A DNA stretch of 64,000 bases from NCBI GenBank assembly GCA_013396635.1, contig WBMW01005465.1, positions 723,700 through 787,699 on the forward strand, written 5' to 3'. The position numbers and the translations under genes are program-made. Of this stretch, positions 1 through 13,619 are shown piece by piece. The stretch comes from Penelope pileata. Taxonomy: Eukaryota; Chordata; Aves; Galliformes; Cracidae. How positions within the stretch are numbered: the first letter of the stretch is position 1; each line of letters starts with the position of its first letter. The notes beneath the pieces were generated by a model. That model was given only the letters and a program-made list of their open reading frames with translations. It was not told where the DNA came from and did no database searches.

Positions 1-3
1 CAG
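1..3 (+). CDS. PLA2G15: PLA2G15 exon 2, last three bases
   Basis: The window starts with CAG followed by GTAAGA, a strong donor. Exon 3 opens with one base that completes a codon, so AG plus G gives Arg, and the preceding C fits the last base of an Ile codon. This matches the family order Asn-Ile-Arg-Leu-Val-Tyr. It is inferred from phase because only three bases are visible. Confidence 0.7.
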
Positions 4-3000
4 GTAAGACTAGATCCGTGGCTCTTGCAGTTATCTCCTTCCTTGGACATACTTTGTACACAATTGCTGCCTTAAACCTTCTTAGTCAAGAGCAGTGAGA
101 AGTGACTCAGGATTCTCCTAGGCAGACTAACAGGCTGAACTGGAGGATGTGGCTCTGCTGCAGCAGAGCTAGCTTGCTATCACTGATGAAAATCGGAGAT
201 TCTTACTTTGCTCCACCTCCCTCTGCTACCAGTTACTGTGTGTTGCTTTGGGCACTTACAGACTTCTGTGAGCTTATCTGAAGCAGAACATTTTCTGCTG
301 TTTTGACGAGTTATTTAAGTTTTGATGAGGTAATTGGGAAGGAGGTACGCTGGGTAGCTCAGGGAGGAGAAACAAGAAGAATGTGAGCTTGTGCTTTTCT
401 TGGCAGCATGTCATTAGAGAGCACTTCTGTGGGCAGCTGAGGTGCGTGGAATCCTTTAAGCACAGTCTGGAAGTCTTTCCAGAATTGGTGCTTCAAATTG
501 CCCAATTAAAAGCTTCTGGTCTATGTTTTATTGTTCATTCCATTTCATTAATGTTCTTGTAAAATCATAGATCTCTAAGAAAACAATAAATGTTTAGCTT
601 GTGCAATTTAAAAAATACTCTATCAGCATGTTGTTCTTCTACTTGAATGCATTGAGCTTGGTGGCAGTGTAATTTTAACACAGCGTTACAGACTTCCACA
701 GTATTTAATAATGTGGCTGTGGATTTGACAAACCCATAGCACATGAAAGGCACTGACATGGGACTGAAATGCAAAATCCCCTTCTCCTTTTTGGGGGTGA
801 TAATGAAAATCAGTGTAGCAATTAAAGGAAAAAAAAATCACTTTCCATAATGGAATTAAATCACCATAACTTCTTGCAGTGTGGAAAGATAGTCTAGTGG
901 TGCCTCCTCAGAAACACTTTTTTGCTCCTTTTGGTTAGGCCAAGTCCCTTGTGATTCTGTGTACGGTTTATGGATGATCATTCTGAGCATTGAAGGAGAG
1001 CAGAATGTGAAAAATGGAAAGGCTTTCAAGAGCAGCATATGAACACATTCAGGAATGCAGCCGCATGAATGCGTATCAGCACTCTGAATTTCCAGTTGCA
1101 ATTTAGGAGTCAGAGTGACTCCATGTGCTTGGATGTGGCTTGAACTGACAAATAAGAGTACTTGCTGGAAGTCCCAGGCTGCATGCATTGTATTATTAAC
1201 TATGACATGAAATAATGTATTTGTTTTATAAAACTATATAGCATAAATTGACCTAGAGGCTGTTTTTCCACTTATTTTGTCTTGATTTATGTGCAAATAA
1301 TATTTTTCAACAAGCAATTGGTTTTTCTGGAATGGGAGGAAGGGAATTTTACCACGGTGCTCTGAACTTCTAAAAATAATCTGATGTTACTCATTTTCCA
1401 AGTTGAACTTTGTGTGGCCTCAAAGTAATTTTTAATCCTAGTCTTTTCTGAGTAATGGTCTGCAGTTAATCTCTGCCTGTAGCTTTGAGTACTATAAACA
1501 TGTGGACCCAAATATATTGAAATATAAATAAAATGTCACTTGGTTTCTTGGCTGAAAATATTTTAGATTAAAAACCTTTCTAAACTTTGTGTTCCTTCCG
1601 TTAAAGATAACATCTTGTGGCTTTCATAACTAGCTCTCCTCACGTTACTATATGCATATAGAAAGCTGATTCTGTATTGCTAATTAGTAGCAGCTTAGTG
1701 CTTTCTGTTGAAAGAATGAACAGACTGATTGAATAAAGCAATGGGTGGTGGGGAAGAGAGGGAAGAATGGTTCCTGTAGATCCCACAGTTTTTATGGGCC
1801 ACTGTAAAATAGATATTAAGTTTTAAATTTCATGCTTCCCATTCTGCAGTTTGGGGGGTGGAGGATATGTAGTAATACCTCTGCTTTACTTTGGTGTGTG
1901 TGAAGATCTGAGTATCAATTCAGGCTTTAAGGCTCCATCTGGGAGTAAAAGCCAGTGTTCAGGAACTGCAGCTGTACTGGTACAGCATTAAAACAAACAA
2001 AACCCCCCAGCTCTCCTTCACATCTCAAATTGATTTGAAAAATGCCTACAAAACACTTCATACTGTGTGTGTTTCCTGAGGTACCAATTGTTATTAGTCA
2101 AGAAATATCACATGCTTCTTTATGCTGGTATGGGTGTTTTAATTAAACAGAAATGAATTATTTTTAACTAGGGGACTTTTTCTGATATCCGATTTTTAAA
2201 GGTATTTTATCTTCTACTGCCACACCTCCACTCTTACATTCTTGACAAGTTCTCTCCATTCTGTGCCTTAATGCAAAGTGCAATAGTGTAGAACCATACA
2301 AAGTAGCTTAAATTGTTCTAAAACTTAAGTCCATCCATAATGCTGTATACCTTCTTTTGCAGAGAAGATAAGTCTTCAGTGTGCAAGCTATAAAACTAAT
2401 TAAAATAATTGTTTGCATTGTATAACCGCTTAGCCATTAGAGTACTCTTATGTCTGCCTGTTGTTTTCTTTTTACTTCTTGGTAATAGCACTTGAAGTTC
2501 TTGTTACTGCACTCAGAATGCAAGGCCCAGCGTAGCTGAGAGCTGTCATGTGGTTATGTGACATGATTCACGTTTTGTCTTTTTTCCCCTCCAGGCTGGT
2601 ATATAACAGAACAAGTAAGCTAACAGAACCACCAGACGGAGTGGATATCAGAGTCCCAGGTTTTGGGCAGACATTTTCCTTGGAATTCCTTGATCCAAGT
2701 AAAAGAAGCGTTGGTAGGTAGAAGCTGTGTCTGAAATGCTTTGTCACTTGTAGGATTTTATGGTATGTCCTTTAATTTGAAATAATGTTTATGTAGCTTG
2801 TTGCATAGAGTTTTGTTTGCAAGTAGAAATAGTTTTTTGTAGTAGGGTGGCACACAGCTCATTTTGCTTTTCAGTGTTTTTATTGTATGCCATTTTGTCT
2901 ACTGTTTGTCCTGATGGATTGAGACAAGAAAACTGCTTAGTCTGGTGTGAGATTGAAGATCTCTGGATGAAATGTGAGTAGGCATCTTGAAGGCACTTCA

Positions 3001-6000
3001 GAAAAGAGACGGATTGAGTACAAAGTCATGTGACTGGAAAAAAACACTGTTTCAGTTTAGTTTAAGCAGTGTTATTTGGTGTCAAGAATGAGTTAAAGGA
3101 CTTGAGGTGAAATGGGATCACACTCAATGAATCATAGAATAGCTTGGGGTGGGAGGGACCTTAAAGGTCATCCAGTTCTAACTCCCCATCTCTTGTTAGT
3201 GTCTGAATATCTATATAGTCAATTTTTGCTGCAAAAGATTTCTGCATTATTGTTGACATGTTTCTTAGTGTTGCTTTTGCAGAAGTTCTCTTTCAGAAAA
3301 TGCTGGTAACCTTGTGAGGAGTTGCCAGCTGGGGCTGCTGGCTTAGGTAACTTAGTAGCCAGTAATACAGTGAGCTTTGCTGTAGAACAGGCTCTCTTCC
3401 ATTGCATGTGGTTTTTTTTTTTTTTTTTTTTTGTAGGGTGCTTGATCTTCACTTGATAGCCCTTATAACTAGAACAGGGTCATAGTTAAAACTTGCCTCT
3501 GCTTGTATCAGGGACTATATAAGCCATCAGGACTAACAAGTGAGGCATTGTTCAAGATGTTACTGTGGCTGTGGTGCTCAACAGGATGTTTTGAGGTTCA
3601 TTTTGTAAGCTGTTACTAGATGTGTTTAATTGTGGCAATGCTTGCATCCTATGTTTCAAAAGCTGTAATGTAACATCTTAACACAGATGCTTGCAGATGT
3701 TTCCCTTCTTTGCTCCTGAAAGCTTATGTTTTGTCTCAGTCCACTAACTGATGGATAGAAAAAATAATTTTGGGGTGGTTCCAATTTTTGCCCTGGGGTA
3801 CACTATAAGCTTTTGTTGCCAAAAATAAATGTTGGCAAGTCAGCATCAACCTTAATGTGTTATACCATAACCAAAATTAATTCACAATCAGTAAAAGCAA
3901 TGACTCCAGTGATTTCTTAGTGGTTTTTTTTTTTTCTTTAAACAGTTCAAGGGCCAGACATAGCCTTACTGAGGAAAAATGTATCCCTTCTGTGTATGAC
4001 ATGTTTTGCAGTGGTTTGATAAGTCAGCCAATTAGGAAGAAGCTCTAATAATTTTAGAGGACAGTCAGCATAACTCGCTTAACTTGAGTTTTCTAGACTA
4101 TCAGATTCATAAGATTAAAATCTTAATGTCTGCAGATATGGAATCAGAGGTAATGCACTCAGAACTTGTTTCATAATCACCTGATGGCTGCTCCTAACAC
4201 TAATCTTTTCACTGTTGTTTCTTTCATCTGATGTCTACAGGCAGTTACTTCTATATGCTGGTGCAGAGTTTAGTAGACTGGGGCTACAAACGTGATGAAG
4301 ATGTAAGAGGAGCACCTTATGACTGGCGAAAGGCACCAAGTAAATAATGTCTTGTTGTTTGAACAAAACTTTCTTGACTCTTCCAGTAAGCAGATGGTTT
4401 TGGGTCTCTTCCCCCTTCCCAGCTGTACAGTTATGCTTAGAGCCTTAATTTTAGCTAGCACTTGAGGCCTGGGTACCTCTAGACCCAGATGAAAGCTCTG
4501 TGGTATGGTTTCTGTTTTGCTTTGAACAATTTGCTACTTAAGACTTGCCTAGAAAATACAAACCACTGAAACCCACAAAACTCAACAAAAACTCCCCTCT
4601 ACATGCTGCATTAATAGGGATTTCTAAACTCTTGTTACCAATTCTGCAGATAGAACTTTACTAAGAGCATAATTTTGTTGGTTCTGGTGTCACAACAAAT
4701 CTAATAGAATTGCTGTGACCACATCCTAAGGAATAAGATATTTTGTCCTTAAAACTGAGGAATGAGGGATGCTATCTACATTCTTCTAAGCCTATTTTTA
4801 TACGTTAGAACTGTGTTCTTCTCGTTCTTTCACCATCAGCACAAGTGATTTGTAGATTCTTCACACAGCTTGTGAGGGTGTACTGAAGAAAAAGTATGCA
4901 TGTATTATTAATGCTAGTGTTCTAGTATCAAGTTTGTCATGGACCACAGAAATGAAGCAGGTAGCCCTGCCATCCAGGAACAGTGCTTGAAGAAAATCAA
5001 TAATGCTGACGTTGCTACTGATGTGACTGCTTAGAAGTTATGTTGCAGTTGTCACACTGAAGTGGTATCATATTAGAGTGTTACAGAAATGCATTTTGTT
5101 TTTTTATCTCTTTCATTTTTAAAGCTCATTCAATTATAAATAAAAGAGATGAAGTATATTGTGCCAGCAGGAGTCTGCTAGAACTCTTATTTAGAGATAA
5201 CCTTGCTTATAGAAATTGTGTACAAGATATGCTGGCAACTGGTTCATGTATGCCTTAAAAGATTGATCTAGTAAGTGCTATTTCTATTTTCCATCAAGTC
5301 AGACCTCTTTATGGACACATGAACTTGGTATCTTTTTTTTGGGCATAAAGAGCCTTACAGGGAGTATGGATGGATTTTTTCAAAACTGCTCTAGCACAAT
5401 TATTTTAGACTCCAAAGGAATTTCACTGTAGCATCCCATCAGCATGAAATATTTCTGAGAATATTTGGGCCTAAATTTATTTCTAAAGGTGGGAAAAATT
5501 GGAGTAATGTTTTCAAATACACTTGTTTCAGAGAAGTAGGAAAAAACTGAGGTTTTAAGGAATATTCTTTTCATAAACTACTAATGGAAAGAAGCATTGT
5601 ATTATTGCTTCAAAGTATAACCTTGTAAAGAACTGTGTGGAAGGACAACGTTCACTATTAGTGATTGTAACCACGTAATGTGTATTTTTCCTTTAGATGA
5701 GAATGAAGATTATTTTGTGGCCCTTCGCAAGATGATAGAGTTAATGTATGAGCAGTATGGAAGTCCTGTTGTCTTAATTGCCCACAGTATGGGTAATATG
5801 TACACCCTGTACTTCCTCAATCACCAGACTCAGGAATGGAAAGACAAGTACATAAGGGACTACGTGTCGTTAGGCGCTCCATGGGGAGGAGTAGCCAAGA
5901 CTCTCCGTGTGCTGGCTTCAGGTAGGTAATTTGTTTGCAATGTATTTTGTTAGTAGTGCAAGATACTAAATAGACTAGCTGAAAGATTTAAGGATGGGAG

Positions 6001-9000
6001 CTGAAGATACTGTGAAGTTAAAAGCAGCTTTTTGTAAGTGATGGCAACTTGTTTCAAGCCCTATAACTAGACTGTGTCTTTCTGTTCATGGGAATGGGCA
6101 AAGCTTTTGCATTCCCTGACTCCCTCTTGATCTCTAACTTCTTTACAGCAGATGACACAAGCTGCTGTTTGGCCTGGTGCCTTCTATTTCTGTCACTTCT
6201 GCCTTCAGTGTGATTGTTCTCTGTTCAGTATTGCTAAGCCAACACTGACTCCAGAGCATTTAGTAGTTCCCTTTGATTAAATGTCACACAGCTGCTTGAG
6301 ACAAACATGAAGAGAAACTTGTAGATGCAATGATGAAGCAGTGTGCTGCCCACAGCATAGATGCTTGCCAAAGTTATCGGTCCAGAGACAAAGAAAGTGA
6401 ATCTTCTAGATACTAGATTTAGAATACTGGATATGTCTTAGACTTTAAAAGGGAAAAAATTTATGTTTCACCAGGCAACTGCTAATAATTGAGGAAAAAG
6501 CTCACTTACCACATAGTGTAGTACTGTAATTATTACATAGCAAAACAGTATGTTTTGTGCTTTGGCATTTAATTCGTGATGTTTCTGTTTTTTAGCTTGT
6601 TTTTGATTTGTTACCTTTGGTTATTGTTATTTTCATCCCAAACAAAGCTGACACCAGAAAAAGGACTTCATAAAAATGCAGAGCATGTAGCAATTGCCAG
6701 CCATGCATGGGCAGATCAAAAGAGTGCTTTGCTTAGCAAAGGAATTTGATTTTGAATAGGAATGCACAACTCAGTTAATAACTTAATAGCCCAAAAACTT
6801 GAATTGTATGTTTGTATAGAGTTACACATTGTTAATTTAATTGCAATGGCACTGTAAAAATTGATTTCCCTTTTCCTACAGGCTTTGTCTGACAAGTTTG
6901 TATGCTACAGAAATGACAGGAAGTGAGCAATATTAAAATCACCTTCATAAAACTCCAAAAGGCTACACAAAACTCTGGTCTGATTTCTGTTGCATTAAGT
7001 TTTTGTGCTTTGTATTTTGTTTATCCTTTTATAATGCATTTCATCCAAAGTGGCTAGCTATACAAATGCATAGTGAATAGTTGGAATTTTAATAGAATGT
7101 AATCATTGTTTAATCTGCATGTCTGTGGTATTAAACTCCATGCTTTGGAGCAGAAAGTTAAGAATGATACAGGAAACTTAGGTGGGCAGCATATAGTATC
7201 AGAATGCACATCTGTAGGCTAGTTATCACCACCATCAGACATTAATGCTTTGTATTACGTTAGTTTAGTTACGGTTTTTGAAATTATAAGGATACTAGTA
7301 TGCAGAATTGTTGCTTTTGCAGAAAGTACTGCATTGCAAGAAGAAAGATTAGGCAAGCTTTCAAGCAGGAATACATTCTTTCTGCTCCTATTCCTGTTTA
7401 TAACATGTAAATGGCTAGGAGCTTGTTGTTAGATCCACAGTTATTGAAGTGGCAAGCAGCACGGAGGTGGAATTACTTTCTCTAGCTCTTCTGTGTTGCT
7501 TACTGCTGCATATTCCAGTGCTTCAGAAGATCACTGCTTATAACAATTCTATTGCCAGTAAAGTGAGGACTTTGTTCTTTCTACTCTATGGCAAGCACAA
7601 AGTTCACACAAAGTTCACTGATTCTTTTTTCTGGTTGTCAGCTTGAGATGCTAACAAGGTCTTCTTTAGACCTAGTATTTTATACACTGCAATGTCAGTG
7701 CTTGCTGACTTAAGTGTGATGTTGACCTTACAGTATTTCTGCACTTCAGGAAAAAAGTGAAGGACTTCATAAGCAGTTTTGAAAGAAAAGGCTGGGATAG
7801 AGTCAGGTTCTGTACTTGTTCGTTGTTCTAGTGGAAATAAATTTAGTACAGATCCCTCTTATTTTTAAATTCTGGACTCAGGATTTTTTCTGAAAACTTG
7901 CAAATAGTATTTTGTAACTTGAGAGTGCACAGTTAAGTATTTATACCACGCAGTAATGTGAAAAACATGGTTAGGACCTTTGTAAATTCTGCTGTGCTCT
8001 CCAGAATTTCATTTTTATCTGCTTCACAGGACTATGCTTGCAGTGTCTCCATGTAGTCTTTACAGCCATTTTTAGGAAGACCAGCCGGTGCTTGAGGTCT
8101 TCTTGCTGAACCAACAGTGCCACCTCATGGAGTTGAAAAATACATAGTTTGTTGCTATTTCAGGAACAGTGGCTTTGGTATTTCAGGTTTTATGGTATGG
8201 TTGACCTGGATCACTGTCGTAATCACTTGGACCTAATAATGGGAGAAAATCTGATTCAATTCCAGCTGAGAAAAGAATTGAAGAGTGCCAGCCACTGCGA
8301 TTATAGAGAATAGTTCTGATCAGCCAATCACCATGAAAAGAACTCTGATGTCAGAACTGTCTTAAAGAATCCAGTGACAGCTTTATATGCTGTTCAAGTG
8401 GCTTTTAATTTTGTGGAGAAAGACAAGAGGAATGGTTAAAATCTGAGGAAAGCTGGATATAATTATAGCTTAGTCATGTGTTAATTCGAGCCATCTCTGG
8501 AACCAATTGCCAAGGAACATGTACAGTCTTGATGTCTACAAAAAATGTTGTTCTTCATGTTTTGGTCAAACAGTTATGTATTAAGTCTGAACTGGGTGAA
8601 ATTGAACAAATTTGAAGTTAATTGGGTGTATGATAATTTAAGACCTTTCTTGGTCACTAAGCCGAGCTCTCTCTATATCGTTCTCTATATTTAACAAGTC
8701 TTAAAGCTTGGCTAGATGAAAACTTTTCTCAAGTATACAGTTATTAACAGGTCTCTGAAGAACTGTTGTTTTTCCAACGAAGACGTAGTTCAGGTTACCA
8801 GAGTTGCTAGAAAATAGTAGTGCTTCAGCACTGCGGAAAACCTGTGTTCTGAGAAATGCAAGTACTTCAACAGTCTTGAAATCCTGACTGGAAGGGAAGA
8901 TGCTGGTATCAGTGATATGCCGTGGTCTCCCCCAGAAGCTAACAAGCTTCAGCTCCTCTTTGACTGAAGTACTATGCATGGAGACTGAATTAGTCATGGA

Positions 9001-10139
9001 GCACAGCATTCTTACCCAGTAGCATAAGCAGAGAACTCTTGCTTTTTCTGTTAACCTTTTTAGGTAACTATTACAAGAATCTGCTGCTTTCCTTCAACTG
9101 TAGGCATGTCGTGGTAGATTTCTTTACAAAGAATGCATGTTAAAATGCTCTGCGCCAAATGGTAGGTAAACCATACAGTAATTGTTATAGCTGTTCTGAG
9201 TGAAACAATGCTACTCGGCTTGTTTTGAATGTGCAACACTTGAAATGCTTTGTTCAGCCTATGAAGTGTCTTCATGAGTTCTTACCTGTCTAAGAATGGT
9301 AATGTTTTTCTTTCAGCAAAAACATGGCCTAGGTATAGAATCACTATAAAAATGTACTTCCAGAATAGCATTTAAAATAAAACTCCTTTAAAAAGGAGCA
9401 TATTGGAAAGGTAGCAGTGCTCTTGGTTTGTCAGCCATTCATTCCCTAACTTGTATGTAACTTTGTAAGTTATCAGAAATTAGTTTGCAGAAGCTGATTA
9501 CTAAGGCAACCATAAATGAGAAACTTCTCAAATTTTCACCATAAGCAGAAGGAGTAATTATTCTTTGCTGCTTGTTACAAGATCCACGCACTGTTTTGTG
9601 TATAATGACATTTTACCTTTTTTTAAGGTGACAACAACAGAATACCTGTCATCAGTTCACTCAAGATTCGAGACCAGCAGAGATCAGCAGTTTCTACGAA
9701 CTGGATGCTCCCCTACAACTACACGTGGTCTTCAGATAAGGTCTTTGTAAGCACACCTACAGCTAACTACACCCTTCGGGATTACAGAAAATTCTACAGG
9801 GACATTGATTTTGAAGATGGCTGGTTCATGAGACAAGACACTGAACCCTTGGTCTACCTGATGACACCACCTGGTGTACGCATACACTGTCTTTATGGTA
9901 CTGGTGTGGAAACACCCGATTCCTTCTACTATGAAAGCTTTCCTGACAAGGAGCCCAAGGTTATTTACAGCGATGGGGATGGTACAGTAAACTTGCAGAG
10001 TGCCTTGCAGTGTCAAAAATGGGTGGACATGCAAAAACAGAAAGTGGTGTTATTTGAGCTTTCAGGAAACGAGCACATTCAAATGCTATCCAATGATACT
10101 ACTATCTCCTACGTGAAAAAGCTGCTTTTTAATTTGTGA
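1..10139 (+). CDS. PLA2G15: PLA2G15, lysosomal phospholipase A2 group XV (5' part missing; exons 2 end to 6)
   Basis: Joined exons 1-3, 2595-2713, 4241-4339, 5697-5921 and 9628-10139. The product is a lysosomal, secreted-type serine hydrolase of the LCAT-like family that deacylates phospholipids and transacylates ceramide. Seen in the sequence: the PYDWR segment in exon 4, the nucleophile motif AHSMG in exon 5 (Ser codon 5786-5788), the catalytic Asp motif DGDGTVN and the His in NEHIQM (His codon 10074-10076) in exon 6. Four N-glycosylation sequons are visible (NRT, NYT, NYT, NDT). Residues match my memory of human PLA2G15 closely, including VSLGAPWGGVAKTLRVLASG. Every intron is GT-AG and the phases (2,1,1,1) keep one frame to the TGA at 10137-10139. 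The signal peptide and first exons lie left of the window. The closest alternative, LCAT itself, is excluded by AHSMG in place of GHSLG and by the PLA2G15-type tail. Confidence 0.96.
4..2594 (+). other. PLA2G15 intron 2
   Basis: This stretch opens with GTAAGA and closes with a pyrimidine-rich acceptor. ORFs here are short, lack exon-like borders and overlap on opposite strands. I see no second gene or recognisable repeat. Confidence 0.7.
2595..2713 (+). CDS. PLA2G15: PLA2G15 exon 3
   Basis: Acceptor TTTTTCCCCTCCAG ends at 2594; donor GTAGGT begins at 2714. The 119 bp encode LVYNRTSKLTEPPDGVDIRV and then PGFGQTFSLEFLDPSKRSV, in frame from phase 2 to phase 1. The NRT sequon and the FSLEFLDPSK segment are typical of PLA2G15. 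Confidence 0.95.
2714..4240 (+). other. PLA2G15 intron 3
   Basis: GTAGGT donor and CTACAG acceptor. It contains an antisense CR1 tail near 3128-3187 and a long T run at about 3411-3432. No other feature is supported. Confidence 0.8.
3128..3187 (-). repeat. CR1 LINE 3' end fragment, antisense
   Basis: The block reads ATCATAGAATAGCTTGGGGT, then GGGAGGGACCTTAAAGGTCA, then TCCAGTTCTAACTCCCC. This is the reverse complement of the avian CR1 3' tail, including the ATTCTATGATT terminus. It is about 60 bp and 5' truncated, as is usual for CR1. Confidence 0.8.
4241..4339 (+). CDS. PLA2G15: PLA2G15 exon 4
   Basis: Acceptor ATGTCTACAG ends at 4240; donor GTAAAT begins at 4340. The 99 bp encode SYFYMLVQSLVDWGYKRDED followed by VRGAPYDWRKAP. 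The GAPYDWR stretch is conserved in LCAT-like enzymes near the active site. Phase 1 in, phase 1 out. Confidence 0.95.
4340..5696 (+). other. PLA2G15 intron 4
   Basis: GTAAAT donor and TTTAG acceptor. AT-rich sequence with no supported feature inside. Confidence 0.8.
5697..5921 (+). CDS. PLA2G15: PLA2G15 exon 5, with the nucleophilic serine
   Basis: Acceptor TTTTTCCTTTAG ends at 5696; donor GTAGGT begins at 5922. The 225 bp carry the nucleophile elbow VLIAHSMGNMYTLYF and the segment YVSLGAPWGGVAKTLRVLAS. AHSMG rather than GHSLG separates PLA2G15 from LCAT. Phase 1 in, phase 1 out. A Met upstream of the acceptor at 5678 belongs to the intron and is not a start. Confidence 0.96.
5922..9627 (+). 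other. PLA2G15 intron 5
   Basis: This is the largest intron of the visible part (3.7 kb), GTAGGT to TTTTTTTAAG. The ORFs inside (for example 8701-9009 on the minus strand) lack good splice borders on both sides and are read as chance frames. Confidence 0.8.
9628..10139 (+). CDS. PLA2G15: PLA2G15 last coding exon, with Asp and His of the triad
   Basis: Acceptor TTTTTTTAAG ends at 9627. The exon begins DNNRIPVISSLKIRDQQRSA, continues through LPYNYTW, TANYTLRDYRKFYRD and HCLYGTGVETPDSFYYESFP, then DGDGTVNLQSALQCQKW and NEHIQMLSNDTT, and ends at the TGA 10137-10139. The two Cys around the DGDGTVN motif and the two NYT sequons match the family. It reads through without an internal stop. Confidence 0.97.
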
Positions 10140-12052
10140 TACATTGTGTTGACAGTTATTTTCCTCACTCATGATGCCTTCCCTTAAATAAGGGAAAATG
10201 CCTTTTAATCCCTTGGTATTTGAATTATTTATTTTGTGGTTTGTTTTTTTTTTTTTAAACTGTGTTCAAGGAGTTGGTTGGTGTCGTAAATGGTTGTTTG
10301 TCTCTGATTGGTGTTCATGATGCTTCATAGTATTTTCATATTCTGAAAACACGGTCAAAAACTTGGTCAAATGCATTTTGGTGCCTCCAGTGTTGTGTCC
10401 AGTATTCATATAGTCTTTCATTTGGAGACTGTGCAGCCCCTTGCACATACTGAATTTTATGTTGTCTTTGAACAGTTTGGAGTGGGAGGGCTGGGGAAGG
10501 ATTGCAATCTGACTCCCATAAAAAAAAAAAAACAGGAAGCATATTAACAGTTTGAGAAGCACAGGCAAATCCTTTTTGAAGGGTCTTGTGTATTCTGATC
10601 CACAGTCCTCATTACCTGAGTCTGTAAATATACACATCTACTAGGTAAACAGGCAAGAGGTCTGTCTGATACTGTACTACCACTTTTTGTCATATCCACT
10701 CTTGCTTTTTTTTTTTTTTTTATGGATTTCTGGGGAAAAAAGATAATGTGTGAATTCTTTGAAGCTTCTTATTAGGTAACTTACAGTTCAAAAAAGAGGA
10801 AAAAATGGTTTGCTTATTGACTTTTAGAGCCTGATGACTTAAAATCTGGAGTCTGAGGATTTCTTACACTGCTTTATTTTCCACGAGAGAAAGAAGCTGA
10901 ACTGTGGCTGCTGCTTGCAATACCCTTTCTTAGCTGTGTAGAGTAGCACATAAATTAAAGCTAATAGAATTGAATACTGGAAAGCAATGCATACAGTACA
11001 GAACTGCAACTCAAGTGAAAAATGATCTCCTGTAGTAGAAATGATAATGGATGGTGAGCGTTCATTAAAAATGAGAAGCGAACTTCCTGAAATGGGGCAT
11101 GGAGTGGAAGCCAGTGTGATACAGTATGAAATACAAGCCTTGTTCTCAGTCAAATAACTAAGCTGTAATTCAGCCACTGGCCAAGTAGTGATTGGATCAA
11201 CATTGCATTCAGTTGAAAAGAAACTTCAAATTTTATAACTAAAATTAACTTCCCATAGAGTACAAGGTTTTTTTCTTGCTGTTTCAAGATGTTGGGATAT
11301 ACTGTCCCTTAAACATTTAGATAATTGCTGAACATCTTAACTGTTAAATTCCCACAGTTCCGTGTTATCAGTGTTAGAAAAAAAGTTCAGCTTTGAACTC
11401 CACAAATTCTAGCCTAAGGGCCATGATATTTACAGTCACTGGAGAAATAATTTCACTGGAAGATTCTCTTTTGCTTGCTTCAAAACTAGTCACCCAGTTA
11501 GACTGTACTTTTTTTTTTTTTTCTGAAAAGAACATGGCTGTCAAAATGCTAGGTCCTCCAGGAAAAATGGCTTAAAAATTTCAGAAGCTCATCAGAAATA
11601 CTCAGAATTCATTACTTAAGGAACTGAAGTTCTCTGAAAGGTAAAATATTAACTATTTTGGTAAAATGCTTGCTGCCATCAAACGTAAGACTAAGGAATG
11701 CTGAAATACAGGTTTGAATTCTATGACTGTAGAATGCAAATATTTTGGCATGGGAGGTAGGTCGAAAGCTTTAAGTTTTAATTCAGAAATGATTTGTAAA
11801 TCTAGAACAACTCAAGCTAGGGTCGTGGATAGGCTAAATCTCTTCCTAGATTTTAACTAGTTCATGGAGCTTCCCTTTTCCCCTGAATCTGTTTCTGTTG
11901 TGGAGGGAGAAGAAGTATTTTCCTGATGTTTAAAATTCAATGTTTATCTTCTCATCAGTTGCCCAGGAGCCTACAGTTCAGCACCTATTGTCTAGACTTT
12001 TCTAGAGTAACAACTGTGCTGTCCCAAGCCACTTGTAATTGGTTGCTGTTGA

Positions 12053-12058
12053 AATAAA
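12053..12058 (+). terminator. Polyadenylation signal AATAAA (proximal)
   Basis: AATAAA is followed within a few bases by GAGGGTTGTGGTGG, a strong G/U-rich downstream element. It would end PLA2G15 with a 3' UTR of about 1.9 kb. Confidence 0.5.
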
Positions 12059-13619
12059 GAGGGTTGTGGTGGAAGCACGTAAGTCCTTTAGCCAAGTGTT
12101 CTACCTTGTGCAGGGCTGTCAGCTGTGTGTTCCAAGACTGCTCAGAGATAACGCTCTTCCTGTGGTCTGACTCTGTTTTGAATAAATTGCTACTGGCTTG
12201 CAACAGAAAAAAACTATTGACAACAGCTTTTCACAATTTTTCTTGCAAAAGGAGAATGCCTATCAATAAGCACTCGAACAAATGGAGCTGAAAGCTGCAT
12301 TGCAGACCACCAACATGGGCATAAAGGGCTCAAAAATGAGAGAACTTTTCTTTTTTCTTTCTGCTTGCTGAGCAAGCAGTTCTTAATCTGATCTAGAGAA
12401 TGTTTCTAAGCTTCACTTAGATCCTTACCAATTTAGTCAGTCCCATTCTCAGTCTCATACTAAGAGTTCAGCTTGAAGTTCCAAAGCAAGTTGTTCCAAT
12501 TAATTATGGGAATATTGTACTGTTTGGAATCAGTTCACTACATCCTCTGACTTTAAGGCTTGTGAACCTTTGTACATCAGTAGACAAGCCCAGTAATCTA
12601 TGTTTAAATGAACATGTTAGTTATCCTGATACAAATGATATGAAAGTTTTTCAGGTCTTGGTTTTGTCTTTCTATTGTTTGTTACTATACAATCTTGTTG
12701 TCTGAGAATGTGCATACTCTGTTAGTGCAAGCACAGTGCCTCTGGTGAGAGTTTGATCTGATAGTTCTGTGTCCACAACTTGTGATTTTTCTACTGAATC
12801 ATCTTCAGCCTTTTCATTTCCCGTCTCTTGCATATTAGGATGGAGTTCTCACTGTGAAGAGAGTGCAGCAAGTGAGCTATGTTATTCTAATCACTGAAGC
12901 TGAACCACTTCACTCAGCTCTTTGAGAAGTGCTTGCTATGTAACTGAGGAATATTTCTCTACAAGACAAAAATATTGAGCATTACTTCACAGGTCTGCTA
13001 GAGCCACGTGCTTGAGCATTATAGAGTCTTGTGGGGAGAGAGCGTTCTGATGCATTATCTTTAAAGAAAGAGGGGCATGTGGCAATTATGAGGAGTAATT
13101 TGGATGTTTTGCCACACTACGCAGTTGACATCATTGAATTTACTGACATGCCTTTGTTATACCTGACACACATGAATCACTTCTCTCTTTCCATCACTTT
13201 CACTTGGTTATATTTTTCCAGGACGTTTTTAGAAACCAAAAATAGTCTTGAGGACCAAATGTGTTTACTTTTTACAGAAAACGCTGAAGGAGCTTCTAGC
13301 TGCCATTGTAATACTTCTGAAAAGGCTCAGAGTCACTATGTGATTCTGGTTAAAAACAGAAGTCTTCAACAACTAGCAATAATCGCAAAGGACTTGCAGA
13401 CCAAAGGAAGGAAAGTTTGGTATTAAGGTAGTTCTTGGAACACAGTGTGTTCGAGGCCCTCTTAAATTCAGGGAGTGTTTGGCAATGACTTTGCTGCTCT
13501 ACGTTTAACAGTATTTTGTATGGAACGTATATTCTGAGACCTAGCATTTTATATGCCCTTTTTGTGTATGAATGCGGTCAATAGATTTTGAATATTTTAT
13601 TGTCATACTTTGATAACGT

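Noticed and set aside
8701..9009. 102-codon minus-strand frame within PLA2G15 intron 5
   Set aside because: No acceptor in phase and no similarity recognised.
13031..13426. 131-codon frame on the + strand
   Set aside because: It lies in the probable PLA2G15 3' UTR, has no acceptor in phase and no recognisable domain; the length is compatible with chance.
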